Shown: positions 1-7,827 of the stretch, in pieces
How positions within the stretch are numbered: position 1 is the first letter of the stretch
Layout: the number at the start of each line of letters is the position of its first letter
Assembly: GCA_903888485.1 (NCBI GenBank)
Contig: CAISTS010000023.1
Location: 1-64,000, forward strand
DNA: 64,000 nt
Direction: 5' to 3'
Source of the DNA: an uncultured bacterium
GTDB lineage: Bacteria > Pseudomonadota > Alphaproteobacteria > Rhodospirillales > Rhodospirillaceae
The notes under the pieces: model-generated
What the model was told of the DNA's origin: nothing
Database searches by the model: none
The model's input: only the letters and a program-made list of their open reading frames with translations
Made by a program: the position numbers and the translations under genes

Positions 1-28
1 CAATCATACATCGCGGTGCGCGCAGCGT

Positions 29-63
29 ACGCGTGCACGTCGTCTTTGGTGCACCGCACGCGT
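29..63. repeat. Inverted repeat at the left edge
   Basis: ACGCGTGC at 29-36 is the exact reverse complement of GCACGCGT at 56-63, with a further short GCAC/GTGC pairing inside. It could be the foot of a terminator or a stem upstream of the first gene, but there is no T-tract. The rest of 1-152 shows no gene. Confidence 0.35.
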
Positions 64-152
64 GCCCATAATTACGATGTGATTTCGCCGTAGTTCGGCC
101 GTGCGCGCCCTCTAGATTCCGTCTCCTTGGCTTTTCCTTCAGGGAGGCTTCC

Positions 153-488
153 GTGAAAAAACTTCTGTTGGCTGCCGCTGCTGTGCTTGCCTTCTCTACG
201 CCGGCCCTCGCTGCCGATGGGCGTGGCCGTGACAACGGCCGCGATCACCGCAGTTACGACCGCGATGGCGGCCGCGATCACCGCGGCTGGCAACGTGATC
301 ACAGGTCCGATCGCGGGCGCGACCGCTGGGACAATCGCCGGTCATACCGCAGCTACTACGCCCCGCGTTATCGCACGCCGTACTACTACGGTTCCCCCTA
401 CGCCTATGGATACTTTTATGGTGCTCCATATTACGACGGGTACGGCTATTCCGGAAACGGGCTCTCATTGGGCTTGTACCTCAACTAG
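153..488 (+). CDS. Small secreted Arg/Asp- and Tyr/Gly-rich protein
   Basis: The 111-residue product begins with a clear signal peptide (residues 1-20, ending in an ALA-type site). Its middle is built of repeated Arg/Asp/Gly pieces such as GRDHR and DRGRDR, and its tail is rich in Tyr and Gly (YYYGSPYAYGYFYG). The start is the GTG at 153, five bases after a strong AGGGAGG ribosome site, and a terminator follows the stop. It resembles the loosely defined RcnB-like or low-complexity envelope proteins common in alphaproteobacteria, but no specific family can be claimed. Alternating charge plus an aromatic tail suggests a periplasmic or surface protein that binds polymers or metal; that is inference only. 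Confidence 0.75.
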   Translation: MKKLLLAAAAVLAFSTPALAADGRGRDNGRDHRSYDRDGGRDHRGWQRDHRSDRGRDRWDNRRSYRSYYAPRYRTPYYYGSPYAYGYFYGAPYYDGYGYSGNGLSLGLYLN

Positions 489-506
489 CCCCTCCGCACC
501 GCGCCT

Positions 507-537
507 GGGCGCCGATTTCGGCCGGCGCCCTTTTTCT
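507..537 (+). terminator. Rho-independent terminator
   Basis: GGGCGCCG (507-514) pairs with CGGCGCCC (523-530) and is followed by a T-rich run. It ends the gene at 153-488 and lies just beyond the converging receptor gene. Confidence 0.8.
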
Positions 538-543
538 TTGGTG

Positions 544-2982
544 TCACTGCGCCCAGCTGACGCTGATCCCTACAGTGCGGGGCCGGGGCGGGATCATCTG
601 CGAGATGCGGCCCAGCGAGAACGGATTGCCGGCGGCGTAGGTGCTGGCGCGGCTGTCGAGCACGTTGTTGATATAGGCCGAGATCCGCCAGTCCGCGTGC
701 TGTATGCCGGCGCGCAGGTTGACGAGATGATAGGTCGGGGCCGTTGCCATCACCATTGCGCCGGTCAGCAGGCGCGTCCGCCCCGTAAGCGTGTACTTGG
801 CATTGAAGAAACCGGCCGTGCGCGGGCCCAACGGAAACTGGTACTGCGCGGCTGTAGTGGCGGAGAACTTTGCCGCGAGCGGCAGGCGGCTCGTGACTGC
901 GCCCGTCATCTCTGGGACCTGCGGCGCGCTCCAGGCAACGTTGGCCAGCAGACGCCAGCGGTCGTCGGGCGCAAAGTCGGCCTCCAACTCGAAGCCTTTG
1001 TTGTGCGCATCGCCAAGATTGGACGTGAACGATAATCCGTTAGGGCGCGTCAGATCGGCCTGCACGTTGTTCCAGATGGCGTAGAAACCCGTCACGTTGA
1101 GTGAAATGCGCTGATTGAAGAATGTCGATTTCGAGCCGACTTCGAAGTTCCACAACCGATCAGACTCGAAGTTCGACACCGTGATCCGCCCAGGATTGGT
1201 GGTCAGGCTTCTGGCGATGTTGATGCCGCCGAGACGGAAACCTTGCGCGACTTCAGCGTAAAGAAAGTGATTGGGATCGGCCTGGTATGAGATGTCCGCT
1301 TTGGGCGTCATCCCGAACTTGCGGTTTTCGCCGACAGCGTCGGCCGGGCCGGGATCGATAAGTTCGGAGTTGTTGGCGTTGACCCACGCGGTGCCGCGGT
1401 ACAGGCGAAGCCCCACACCCGCCGTCAACTTCGGCGCAAGGCGATACTTGACTTCGCCAAAGGCGGCGAGTTCGGTGCCGCCGTCGCGCCGATTCTTGAC
1501 GTAGAAGACGTTGTCCGGGGTGGGAGCGAGCAACGTGAGCGTGGTTTGCGAGCGATCGTGCCGGAACGAGAAGAAAGCGCCGGCAAGCCATTCCACAGTG
1601 CCGCCAGGCGCAGAGACGAGCCGGCTTTCGTGGTTGATGGTCCGATAGTCGCTATTTTGTTGGAACGCGGTCGGCGAAACGGGCTGGCGAATGAGGGACG
1701 GAAGCGCGAGCGAAGCATCGTAGGTGGCACGGAAGTCCTGCGAGAGCCACGACGTGGTCGAGACGACGTCGGCCCAATCCATCTCGCCTTCAGCCGTGAG
1801 ATGTGCGGTGAAGAACCGGTTCCGGCTGGGTTCATTTAGGAAGACACCGCGACTGTAAACTCCCATGGCGCGGTCGAAATACTGGGTATCGTCGACCCGC
1901 GTCGCCTGGGAGACGATACCGCCGCGCAGCATCCAGCGTGGACTGATGCGCCAACCCAGCGTCGCGCGCAGGCCCCACGTGTCGGAATCGTTGACATTCG
2001 AGCGGACGAGTCGCGTGTTGTTGATATAGCCGCCGTCACGTCGCACATAGGCCACGGCCCGCAAGGCGAACTCGTCCTTGACGAGGGGTACGTTGAGCAC
2101 AGCTTGCGCGAGGCCCGATGCATCGGCGCTTTCCGACAGCGCCCCGTCGATCAATCCGCCGGCGGTGAATTGATCGAAAACGGGTTGGCGGGTGATGATG
2201 CGCACCAAGCCGCCGAGGGTGCCGGCGCCGTAGAGCGTGCCTTGCGGACCGCGGATGACCTCGACGCGTTCGATGTCGACCAGCTGCAAGTTGGGCAATG
2301 GCGCGTTGAAACTCACGCGAGTTTCGTCGAGGTACTCACCAACGGTCGATTGTGTGTTGCCGATCGTCGGGCCGTCGGACAGCCCGCGGATGATGAACTT
2401 GTTGTTGCCGGGTCCCTGATTTGTGGCGCCGAGGCCGGCGGCGAAGGATGTGAGCTCACTCGGCGAGCGAACACCGTAATCCGACATCACGTTGCCGGTG
2501 ACCGCCGCCACGGACAGCGCGGTGGCTTGCAGCGACAAAGGCCGCTTCGACGCCGTAACGGTGATCTCTTCGATCGGCGGCAGGGTCAGCGGCACCGTCG
2601 GCGGCTTGGGTGCGCGTGCGGCGGTTGATGCAGACGGAGCAAAGATGCGCCACGTCGTAGGATCGATGCGTTCAAAGGCGAGCCCCGTCCCGGTGAGGAG
2701 TTGGCTCAGCGCATCCTCAATGCTGGCTGCTCCGGACAGGGGCCGGCTCGTGAGATTGGTGAGGTCGACACCTGAGAGGCCAATCGAGATGTCGGCGCGC
2801 GTCGCCAGCGCAAACAGCGCGCTGCGCAAGGATTGGGCCGGTAAGTCGAAGGATGGCGCCTGGGCTGCTTCGGCGCTCGCCGCTTGCGCGAGGCAAAGGC
2901 ATGCGAGCAGCCGCACGCCCGCTTGCGCGAGGCGGCTTGGCCTTCGCAGCCATGAAGTAAAACGGCGCAAGTGCCCCCGCAT
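544..2982 (-). CDS. TonB-dependent receptor with N-terminal STN signalling domain
   Basis: This 812-residue outer-membrane receptor is a FecA-type transducer. After a long basic signal peptide, residues about 45-115 form an STN (secretin/TonB short N-terminal) domain, which in known systems contacts the FecR anti-sigma regulator. Residues about 145-265 form the plug, with the typical RVEVIRGPQGTLYGAGTLGG motif, and the rest is the 22-strand barrel. The protein ends in a short Trp-containing strand. It lies 15 bases downstream of a FecR gene and a sigma-factor gene on the same strand, so substrate binding probably switches on its own transcription. The ligand is not evident; iron chelates are the usual substrate of such relays, but the RGxQGTLYG plug also occurs in receptors for other small molecules. 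Confidence 0.93.
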   Translation of the reverse strand: MRGHLRRFTSWLRRPSRLAQAGVRLLACLCLAQAASAEAAQAPSFDLPAQSLRSALFALATRADISIGLSGVDLTNLTSRPLSGAASIEDALSQLLTGTGLAFERIDPTTWRIFAPSASTAARAPKPPTVPLTLPPIEEITVTASKRPLSLQATALSVAAVTGNVMSDYGVRSPSELTSFAAGLGATNQGPGNNKFIIRGLSDGPTIGNTQSTVGEYLDETRVSFNAPLPNLQLVDIERVEVIRGPQGTLYGAGTLGGLVRIITRQPVFDQFTAGGLIDGALSESADASGLAQAVLNVPLVKDEFALRAVAYVRRDGGYINNTRLVRSNVNDSDTWGLRATLGWRISPRWMLRGGIVSQATRVDDTQYFDRAMGVYSRGVFLNEPSRNRFFTAHLTAEGEMDWADVVSTTSWLSQDFRATYDASLALPSLIRQPVSPTAFQQNSDYRTINHESRLVSAPGGTVEWLAGAFFSFRHDRSQTTLTLLAPTPDNVFYVKNRRDGGTELAAFGEVKYRLAPKLTAGVGLRLYRGTAWVNANNSELIDPGPADAVGENRKFGMTPKADISYQADPNHFLYAEVAQGFRLGGINIARSLTTNPGRITVSNFESDRLWNFEVGSKSTFFNQRISLNVTGFYAIWNNVQADLTRPNGLSFTSNLGDAHNKGFELEADFAPDDRWRLLANVAWSAPQVPEMTGAVTSRLPLAAKFSATTAAQYQFPLGPRTAGFFNAKYTLTGRTRLLTGAMVMATAPTYHLVNLRAGIQHADWRISAYINNVLDSRASTYAAGNPFSLGRISQMIPPRPRTVGISVSWAQ

Positions 2983-2997
2983 CCGCCGGTCGTTGAC

Positions 2998-3957
2998 TTA
3001 CTTGGACGTGCTTCGCTCCAAGTGTAGTTCATTGCCGCTTTCGCGGACAGCGACGGGGAGGAAGGCCTCGAGGCGGCGCAACATAAGAACTTGGTCGTCC
3101 ATCTTGAGAACGCCTGAGAACCGCAAGTTGCGGACCTCAGGAGCAGGGGTGATTTGTCTCTCAAAATAGCGATTCATCGTAGATACAACGTCAGCTAGAG
3201 AGGCTTCTTCAAAAATGAGCTGCCCCTCGCGCCAGGCCGTCACTGCAGCTGGGTCGGACTTGGTCAGGGCATAGGCCGGTGAGCCTTCGCGCCCCCGGTA
3301 ACGATCTCCGGGCTGCAGCCGGACAGCGGCGGCCCCGCTTTGCACCTGCACGATGCCTTCGGCCACAGACACGTTCACCGCGCCCGCGTCCCGCACGACA
3401 TTGAAGGTGGTGCCGACCACGGTGACCTCGCGGTCGCCGGCCATCACGTGGAAAGGCCGCTTGGGGTCGCGGGCAACTTCGAGCAGGACTTCGCCCTTGT
3501 CGAGACGCACCCCACGGCTATCGCCGTCGAGTGTTGCGGTCAGGCTGGTCGCCGTATTGACGTGCAGCACCGAGCCGTCGGCTAATGTGACATCACGCTG
3601 CTCACCCACGGTCGTTGCAACCCGCAGCACCTCGGCAGGCGCGCGCAGCAACGGGGGCAAGATGACCGCGAGTGCGAGACCCGCGGCAGCCAAGACACTG
3701 GCAGCGAACGCGGCGCGGCGGGCAAAGCCCACCGGCAGCCGCGCCTCCGGCGCGCTTCCTCGCTGTTCCCAAGCTTCGGTGGCTTCGGCCGCCGCCATAT
3801 CTACGGCATCAAAGGCCAAGCGGTTGCACGGATCTTCCTCTAGCCAGGCGGTGAACGCCGCCCAATCGGGCGCGTGGCCGTCGTGTAAGCGGGCATGCCA
3901 AGCCGCCGCGCCCTCAAGGCGCGCAGGATCGGATTTTTCGGCGGCATGGCGTGTCAT
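2998..3957 (-). CDS. FecR-family anti-sigma / signal-transfer protein
   Basis: The 319-residue product has the FecR layout. An N-terminal cytoplasmic region of about 85 residues carries the DUF4880-type motif (AAxWHARL ... DWAAFTAWLEEDP). One membrane helix follows at about 90-112. A periplasmic FecR domain (AEVLRVATTVGEQRDVTLADG and following) comes next, then a C-terminal DUF4974-like domain (FEEASLADVVSTMNRYF). In known systems FecR passes the signal from the receptor STN domain to the sigma factor. It sits between the sigma gene (28 bases upstream) and the receptor (15 bases downstream), consistent with one operon. Confidence 0.92.
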   Translation of the reverse strand: MTRHAAEKSDPARLEGAAAWHARLHDGHAPDWAAFTAWLEEDPCNRLAFDAVDMAAAEATEAWEQRGSAPEARLPVGFARRAAFAASVLAAAGLALAVILPPLLRAPAEVLRVATTVGEQRDVTLADGSVLHVNTATSLTATLDGDSRGVRLDKGEVLLEVARDPKRPFHVMAGDREVTVVGTTFNVVRDAGAVNVSVAEGIVQVQSGAAAVRLQPGDRYRGREGSPAYALTKSDPAAVTAWREGQLIFEEASLADVVSTMNRYFERQITPAPEVRNLRFSGVLKMDDQVLMLRRLEAFLPVAVRESGNELHLERSTSK

Positions 3958-3985
3958 ATTGAGCCTTCATCTATAGATGCCATGC

Positions 3986-4528
3986 TCAACCCCAATCCCT
4001 ACTGACGTCGGCCAATGTGAGGGCAAGGTGCTTGAGGGCCGTGGTCATATGCTTCTCCACGGTTTTGGCGGAAATCCCAAGCCGTTCAGTGACTTCGCGA
4101 TGTGAACGGCCTTCGATCCGGCAGTTGATAAAAACTTCTTTACACTTGGGGGGCAGGGCCTCGATGGCCTGCAGCACGACCCGAAGATGCTCCTTGGCGG
4201 CAAGTCGGTCCTCCGCCCCCGCGACATCGGCGATGGCTTCGCCGCCCACCTTTTGCGTAGTGGTTTCCGACCATTGGCTGTCGCGCGCCACGCGGCGGCG
4301 GGCTGAGCGGGCATGGGCGTTGGAGAGATTGAAGGCCGTTCGGTAGATGAAGCTGCGCGGGTTCTGGACGTGCTCGGGCAATTGCGCGAAGCGTAGTTTC
4401 AAGAACAGTTCCTGGAAGACGTCGTCGGCTGCGGCCTCGTTGCCAAGGCGCGCATGCAAGAAGCGCAGCAGCTCGGCGCGCATGCCGACATAGACAGAAA
4501 CCAGCCGATTGAAGACCTCTTCGGTCAC
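3986..4528 (-). CDS. ECF RNA polymerase sigma factor (FecI type)
   Basis: This 180-residue protein has sigma region 2 at about residues 15-80 (AADDVFQELFLKLRF, PRSFIYRTAFNL) and region 4 at about 115-170 (ALPPKCKEVFINCRIEGRSHREVTERLGISAKTVEKH, quoted in parts). The second contains a helix-turn-helix. Length and motifs fit group FecI extracytoplasmic sigma factors. The start is a GTG with a weak ribosome site. As first gene of the sigma, FecR and receptor operon, it probably directs transcription of the receptor gene when released by FecR. Confidence 0.92.
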   Translation of the reverse strand: MTEEVFNRLVSVYVGMRAELLRFLHARLGNEAAADDVFQELFLKLRFAQLPEHVQNPRSFIYRTAFNLSNAHARSARRRVARDSQWSETTTQKVGGEAIADVAGAEDRLAAKEHLRVVLQAIEALPPKCKEVFINCRIEGRSHREVTERLGISAKTVEKHMTTALKHLALTLADVSRDWG

Positions 4529-4668
4529 GTTTTGCTGCCCGCAGCTCTTCCGCCGCCCGCGCGGCGCAAAGTGCTGATTTATCCCGATTCCGCCTCCTCG
4601 CCAAGTTTTCCCAGGGGACCGGGTAGGGCGGGAGGGCCGCGGCGGAGTCCTATTCCTGCAAGGCCGAT

Positions 4669-5892
4669 ATGTGCAGCCGCCGGCGGCAGTCCGGACAAAT
4701 ACGGCGCCTGATCGACCTGGGGTTGGGGGACAACGCTTTGTATCAGCAGGCTCAAACGATTGGGGTGGTATTCCACGACTTTCCGCTCGGGGGATCGGAA
4801 CGGATCGCGGTTCGCCTCATGAACAGATGGGCCCAGACCGGCCGCGCCGTGGTCGCCTTGTGCGGCGCACGGCGCGGTCCGCTTGTCGATCTGATCAGCC
4901 CAGACGTCCAGCTGGTGGAATGTTCCCCGGTGATACCCCGCGCCTTGGGATCGCGCCGGCGTCTCGGACAAGCCCTTGCACAGTTTCTGCAGCGCCGTCC
5001 GGTCGATGTGCTGTTCACGCCCGGCAATTTCCACTGGCCCGTGCTGCCGGCGCTCGCGGACGTACCGCGCCAGATCCGCCCGGCCGTCGTTACGCACATC
5101 AGCACGCCGTTGTTCCGCCTCGGCCGCGGACCGCTGCATCAGCTTGCCTACACGGCGCTCACGCGCCACCGGCTGCGTCACGTGGATGCCGCCGTGGCGC
5201 TCTCGCCCCTGACGGTCGGCCATGCCGACCGCGTGCTTGGCCGCAACATCACCGAATGCATCCGCCTGCCGGTGCTTGATGAGTGCGAGGCCGGGACGGC
5301 GCTTTCGCCTGCGCGCGGCGATCTCATCGTTGCCGCGGGGCGTCTGGTCAAGGAGAAGGGCTTCGACGTGGCGTTGCACGCGCTCGCCCGCATGCAGCAT
5401 TCCACCGCGCAACTTGCGATCCTGGGCGAGGGACCGCAGGAAGGCGCGTTGCGCGCCCTTGCGGCCAGGCTCGGCATTGCTCACCGCGTGCATTTTGCCG
5501 GCTATGTGCGCAACATCGCGCCGTGGCTGGAGCAGTCACGCGTGTTCCTACTGTCGTCTTTCTACGAAGGATACGCCGCGGTGATCGTTGAAGCGCTCGC
5601 CGCCGGCCGCCCTGTGGTCAGCACCGATTGCACCCCGGCGACGGCCGATCTGCTCTACGGATTGCCGGGATGCGAAAGCACGCCCATCGGAGATGCTGGA
5701 GCCATGGCTGACTCGCTTGATCGCGTCATGACGCGCTCTATTCCCGATCCAAGCCTCCTGGCCGGCGTCGTCGAGGGCTATCGCATCGGTCCGATCGCCG
5801 ACAAGCACCTGGCTTTATTCGACAGCGTGGTCGCACGCCGTGAAAGTTCAGTGCCCGCGCCCGAGTCTGCCGAAGGCGTGGCTTACGTCTAA
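4669..5892 (+). CDS. Glycosyltransferase family 4 (GT-B fold)
   Basis: The 407-residue protein has the two-domain GT-B architecture. The N-terminal acceptor domain includes FHDFPLGGSERIAVRL near residue 35. The C-terminal GT4 domain has VAAGRLVKEKGFDVALHA, LAILGEGPQEGALR and the nucleotide-sugar-binding loop FYEGYAAVIVEALAAGRPVV with its conserved E-x7-E arrangement. The start at 4669 is the first ATG; a start a few dozen codons later is possible because the family usually begins near the GG-S-E motif. Its 3' end overlaps by 45 bases the 3' end of the convergent GINT1-like gene. The likely role is transfer of a sugar in envelope glycan or glycolipid assembly; donor and acceptor are unknown. 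Confidence 0.88.
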   Translation: MCSRRRQSGQIRRLIDLGLGDNALYQQAQTIGVVFHDFPLGGSERIAVRLMNRWAQTGRAVVALCGARRGPLVDLISPDVQLVECSPVIPRALGSRRRLGQALAQFLQRRPVDVLFTPGNFHWPVLPALADVPRQIRPAVVTHISTPLFRLGRGPLHQLAYTALTRHRLRHVDAAVALSPLTVGHADRVLGRNITECIRLPVLDECEAGTALSPARGDLIVAAGRLVKEKGFDVALHALARMQHSTAQLAILGEGPQEGALRALAARLGIAHRVHFAGYVRNIAPWLEQSRVFLLSSFYEGYAAVIVEALAAGRPVVSTDCTPATADLLYGLPGCESTPIGDAGAMADSLDRVMTRSIPDPSLLAGVVEGYRIGPIADKHLALFDSVVARRESSVPAPESAEGVAYV

Positions 5893-6747
5893 CACCAAAG
5901 ACTGTGGCGAGAGAGTCGTGCGCTTGGCGTCGATCAGCGTGAATCCGCCCGCTGCCGCCATGGTGTGGAAACCTTCGCGATAGTCGCTGCCGCGCGGTGC
6001 ATGCAGAGCATCGCCGGCTTGCGCCTCGAACCGCTCGGGTGTGAGCGTGCCAATCCGCAAGGCGCGCATGGCGCCGCCATAGGTCGTGCTGCAGTCTTGC
6101 ACCGGCAATACGACCTGGCCGTCCGTTACAAAAGGTGTGCCGCCGGGACGCGCGCTGGTAACATCGAAGCGCACGGGATTGTGTGAGTGCTGTGTCCAAG
6201 GGCCCATCAGACGCTCAGCATAAGCAATGTGAAGCGCGCCGAACTTCTCGGCGCGCGTCTTGGCGGGTGTGTAGAACAGCCACCAGAGCCCGTTGTGAAA
6301 GACGGGCGTTGCGTCGATCGGCGCGTGGTCGAAGGTGAAGCTTTGCACCGGCTCCCAACGATCCGGGAAGTGGACCGCGCGATACAGGGTCAGCCGGCCG
6401 GAGCGGTTGGCTTCCGGCAGCATGTAGGTCTCGCCCCCATCTTCGATGAGAAACGGATAGGACAGATGCCAAGGCTCGGCCAAGGCCAGTCGGCGGCCGA
6501 TAAGGGAGAGCCCGCTATCGAATGTCAGAACCTCAATGCGCCCAACGCGGTCACGGTAGTCGTAAGTCTCGACAAAAACGTAGAAGCGTCCGTCGCGCCA
6601 CAAGCCGAAGGGATCGGCCATGAACTGCAACGACGGCAACTCCGGCAGCCAAGTGATGGGCACGCTGTCGAGGGCGTGTTGGTCGAAGAGGCGCGGCAGC
6701 GGCGCATGGGCGATGCCGACCCGCCAGATGTCCTTGCGTAGCGGCAT
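5848..6747 (-). CDS. Glycosidase-like five-bladed propeller protein, GINT1 N-terminal type
   Basis: The 299-residue protein carries repeated propeller strands such as LQFMADPFGLWRDGRFYVFV, YPFLIEDGGETYMLPEA and VFHNGLWWLFYTPAKT. These match the domain found in glucosamine inositolphosphorylceramide transferase 1 and in formyltransferase-linked sugar enzymes, itself related to the GH43 fold. The conserved acidic residues expected of that fold are present (MADPF, EDGGETY). It has no signal peptide, so a cytoplasmic role in sugar or glycolipid synthesis is likely. Its start codon overlaps the stop of the upstream methyltransferase-like gene (TGATG), a sign of translational coupling. The exact reaction is unknown. 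Confidence 0.75.
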   Translation of the reverse strand: MPLRKDIWRVGIAHAPLPRLFDQHALDSVPITWLPELPSLQFMADPFGLWRDGRFYVFVETYDYRDRVGRIEVLTFDSGLSLIGRRLALAEPWHLSYPFLIEDGGETYMLPEANRSGRLTLYRAVHFPDRWEPVQSFTFDHAPIDATPVFHNGLWWLFYTPAKTRAEKFGALHIAYAERLMGPWTQHSHNPVRFDVTSARPGGTPFVTDGQVVLPVQDCSTTYGGAMRALRIGTLTPERFEAQAGDALHAPRGSDYREGFHTMAAAGGFTLIDAKRTTLSPQSLVLDVSHAFGRLGRGH

Positions 6748-7331
6748 CAGGACGCACCGCCGAAAGCGAAGATCTCATACCTGTGCGGGTCGCGTTGGGC
6801 GCGGCCCCGCGGCCCAAACTCCACCGGCGCCAGAATACCCGGGAGGGACATGGGCGTCAGGCGAGGCCGCAGGGCTTCGATCTCCGCATTGTCGGTGCGT
6901 CCGGGGTTCCAGCCGACGACGAGTAACGCTCCCGGCGCGGCGATCTTCGTCATAGCGGCTAGAGCTTCGAGAGCGGCTGAAGCCGTGTTGATGCCAAACC
7001 CGAGCACGCCATTGAACAGGATGACGTCAAAGCGCAGCTCCTTCACGAGCGCATCAACCTCGCGGATATCGCCGACGAAGTGGCCTGCGGGTGCGGCGTA
7101 AGCGCTGCTGGCCGGGTCATAGTCGATGCTCCAGACTGTGATACCTGCGCGCGCAGACGCCTCATAAAGCGGCAAATTGTAGGACTGCACGCCCACGAGC
7201 AGCATGCGCCGGTGCCCTGCGGCGGCGAGTGCCGGAATAAGCGTCTCGATGATGAAGCGCCGCGAGGGCAGGCGGGCGATGGCGCGGTGACGGAATGGTC
7301 GCAGGAGTGCGCGAAATAAAACTTTGATCAC
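6747..7331 (-). CDS. Predicted class I methyltransferase-like protein
   Basis: This 194-residue protein has the alternating pattern of a Rossmann fold. A first strand and turn reads MLLVGVQSYNLPLY (about residue 40), an acidic second-strand end reads VWSIDYDP, and later strands read RFDVILFNGVLGFGIN and PGALLVVGWNPG. This matches small SAM-dependent methyltransferases acting on sugar or glycolipid intermediates, although the usual GxGxG loop is degenerate. The start is GTG at 7331, with no strong ribosome site. It is translationally coupled to the GINT1-like gene and lies in a glycosylation cluster, so a role in modifying a glycan is inferred. Confidence 0.6.
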   Translation of the reverse strand: MIKVLFRALLRPFRHRAIARLPSRRFIIETLIPALAAAGHRRMLLVGVQSYNLPLYEASARAGITVWSIDYDPASSAYAAPAGHFVGDIREVDALVKELRFDVILFNGVLGFGINTASAALEALAAMTKIAAPGALLVVGWNPGRTDNAEIEALRPRLTPMSLPGILAPVEFGPRGRAQRDPHRYEIFAFGGAS

Positions 7332-7717
7332 GATCCGCAGCCCATCCCATGGTCCAAAGCTGATGCCGTTACCCTAACAAAGTATCTTCGACTGTTGCCA
7401 GAAAGCCGCACGGTGTGGAACGCCCGGACAATGTCCCGCCTAAGATTCGCGCTCCACAGCGCGATTCCATCAATTGGACCTGAGGATTCAAGCGCGTCGC
7501 GCTGTAAGTGATTGATTGCAACGGGTTTAAGGGCCGGTCGAAGAAAATGCTTCGTCGCACCCAAGCAATACTGCACTGTCGCGTTCGGCATTTTAAAAAA
7601 TGTTCCGTGCGCACGTACCAGGTCAAGGGGTGGCCTGTCACCTATCCGTACATTTGAATCGTTCGATTCAAAAACTGTCTCGCCCGGCTGGGGTCGGGCA
7701 CCAACATGGAGGGGGAA
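7332..7717. other. Intergenic stretch without recognisable gene
   Basis: About 390 bases separate the methyltransferase-like gene from the mini-ORF at 7718. Open frames exist on both strands, but none has a ribosome site, a recognisable fold or a signal peptide. The stretch is less GC-rich than its neighbours and probably holds divergent promoters. Confidence 0.5.
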
Positions 7718-7792
7718 ATGTCGCGGAAGTATCAAACATCGTTACTCGCGTCGGTCGGCCTGGTCGGCCTTGCGCTGGCGCAACCAACGTAA
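7718..7792 (+). CDS. 24-codon signal-peptide-like mini-ORF
   Basis: An ATG at 7718 follows a very strong purine-rich ribosome site (GGAGGGGGA, 7708-7716) and opens a 24-residue peptide, MSRKYQTSLLASVGLVGLAL then AQPT, ending at TAA. The peptide has a basic start, a hydrophobic core and an Ala-x-Ala-like end, that is, a complete signal peptide with almost nothing behind it. It ends 35 bases before the start of the large secreted protein at 7828. It may be a leader peptide that helps translation or localisation, or the stump of a secreted protein whose body was deleted. Confidence 0.5.
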   Translation: MSRKYQTSLLASVGLVGLALAQPT

Positions 7793-7827
7793 ACCGGTCC
7801 GTTCACGTCCGTCTTGGAGGAGAGACC

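Noticed and set aside
7328-7735. Minus-strand frame of 135 codons
   Set aside because: No ribosome site, no domain, and it overlaps the start of the methyltransferase-like gene and the mini-ORF region.
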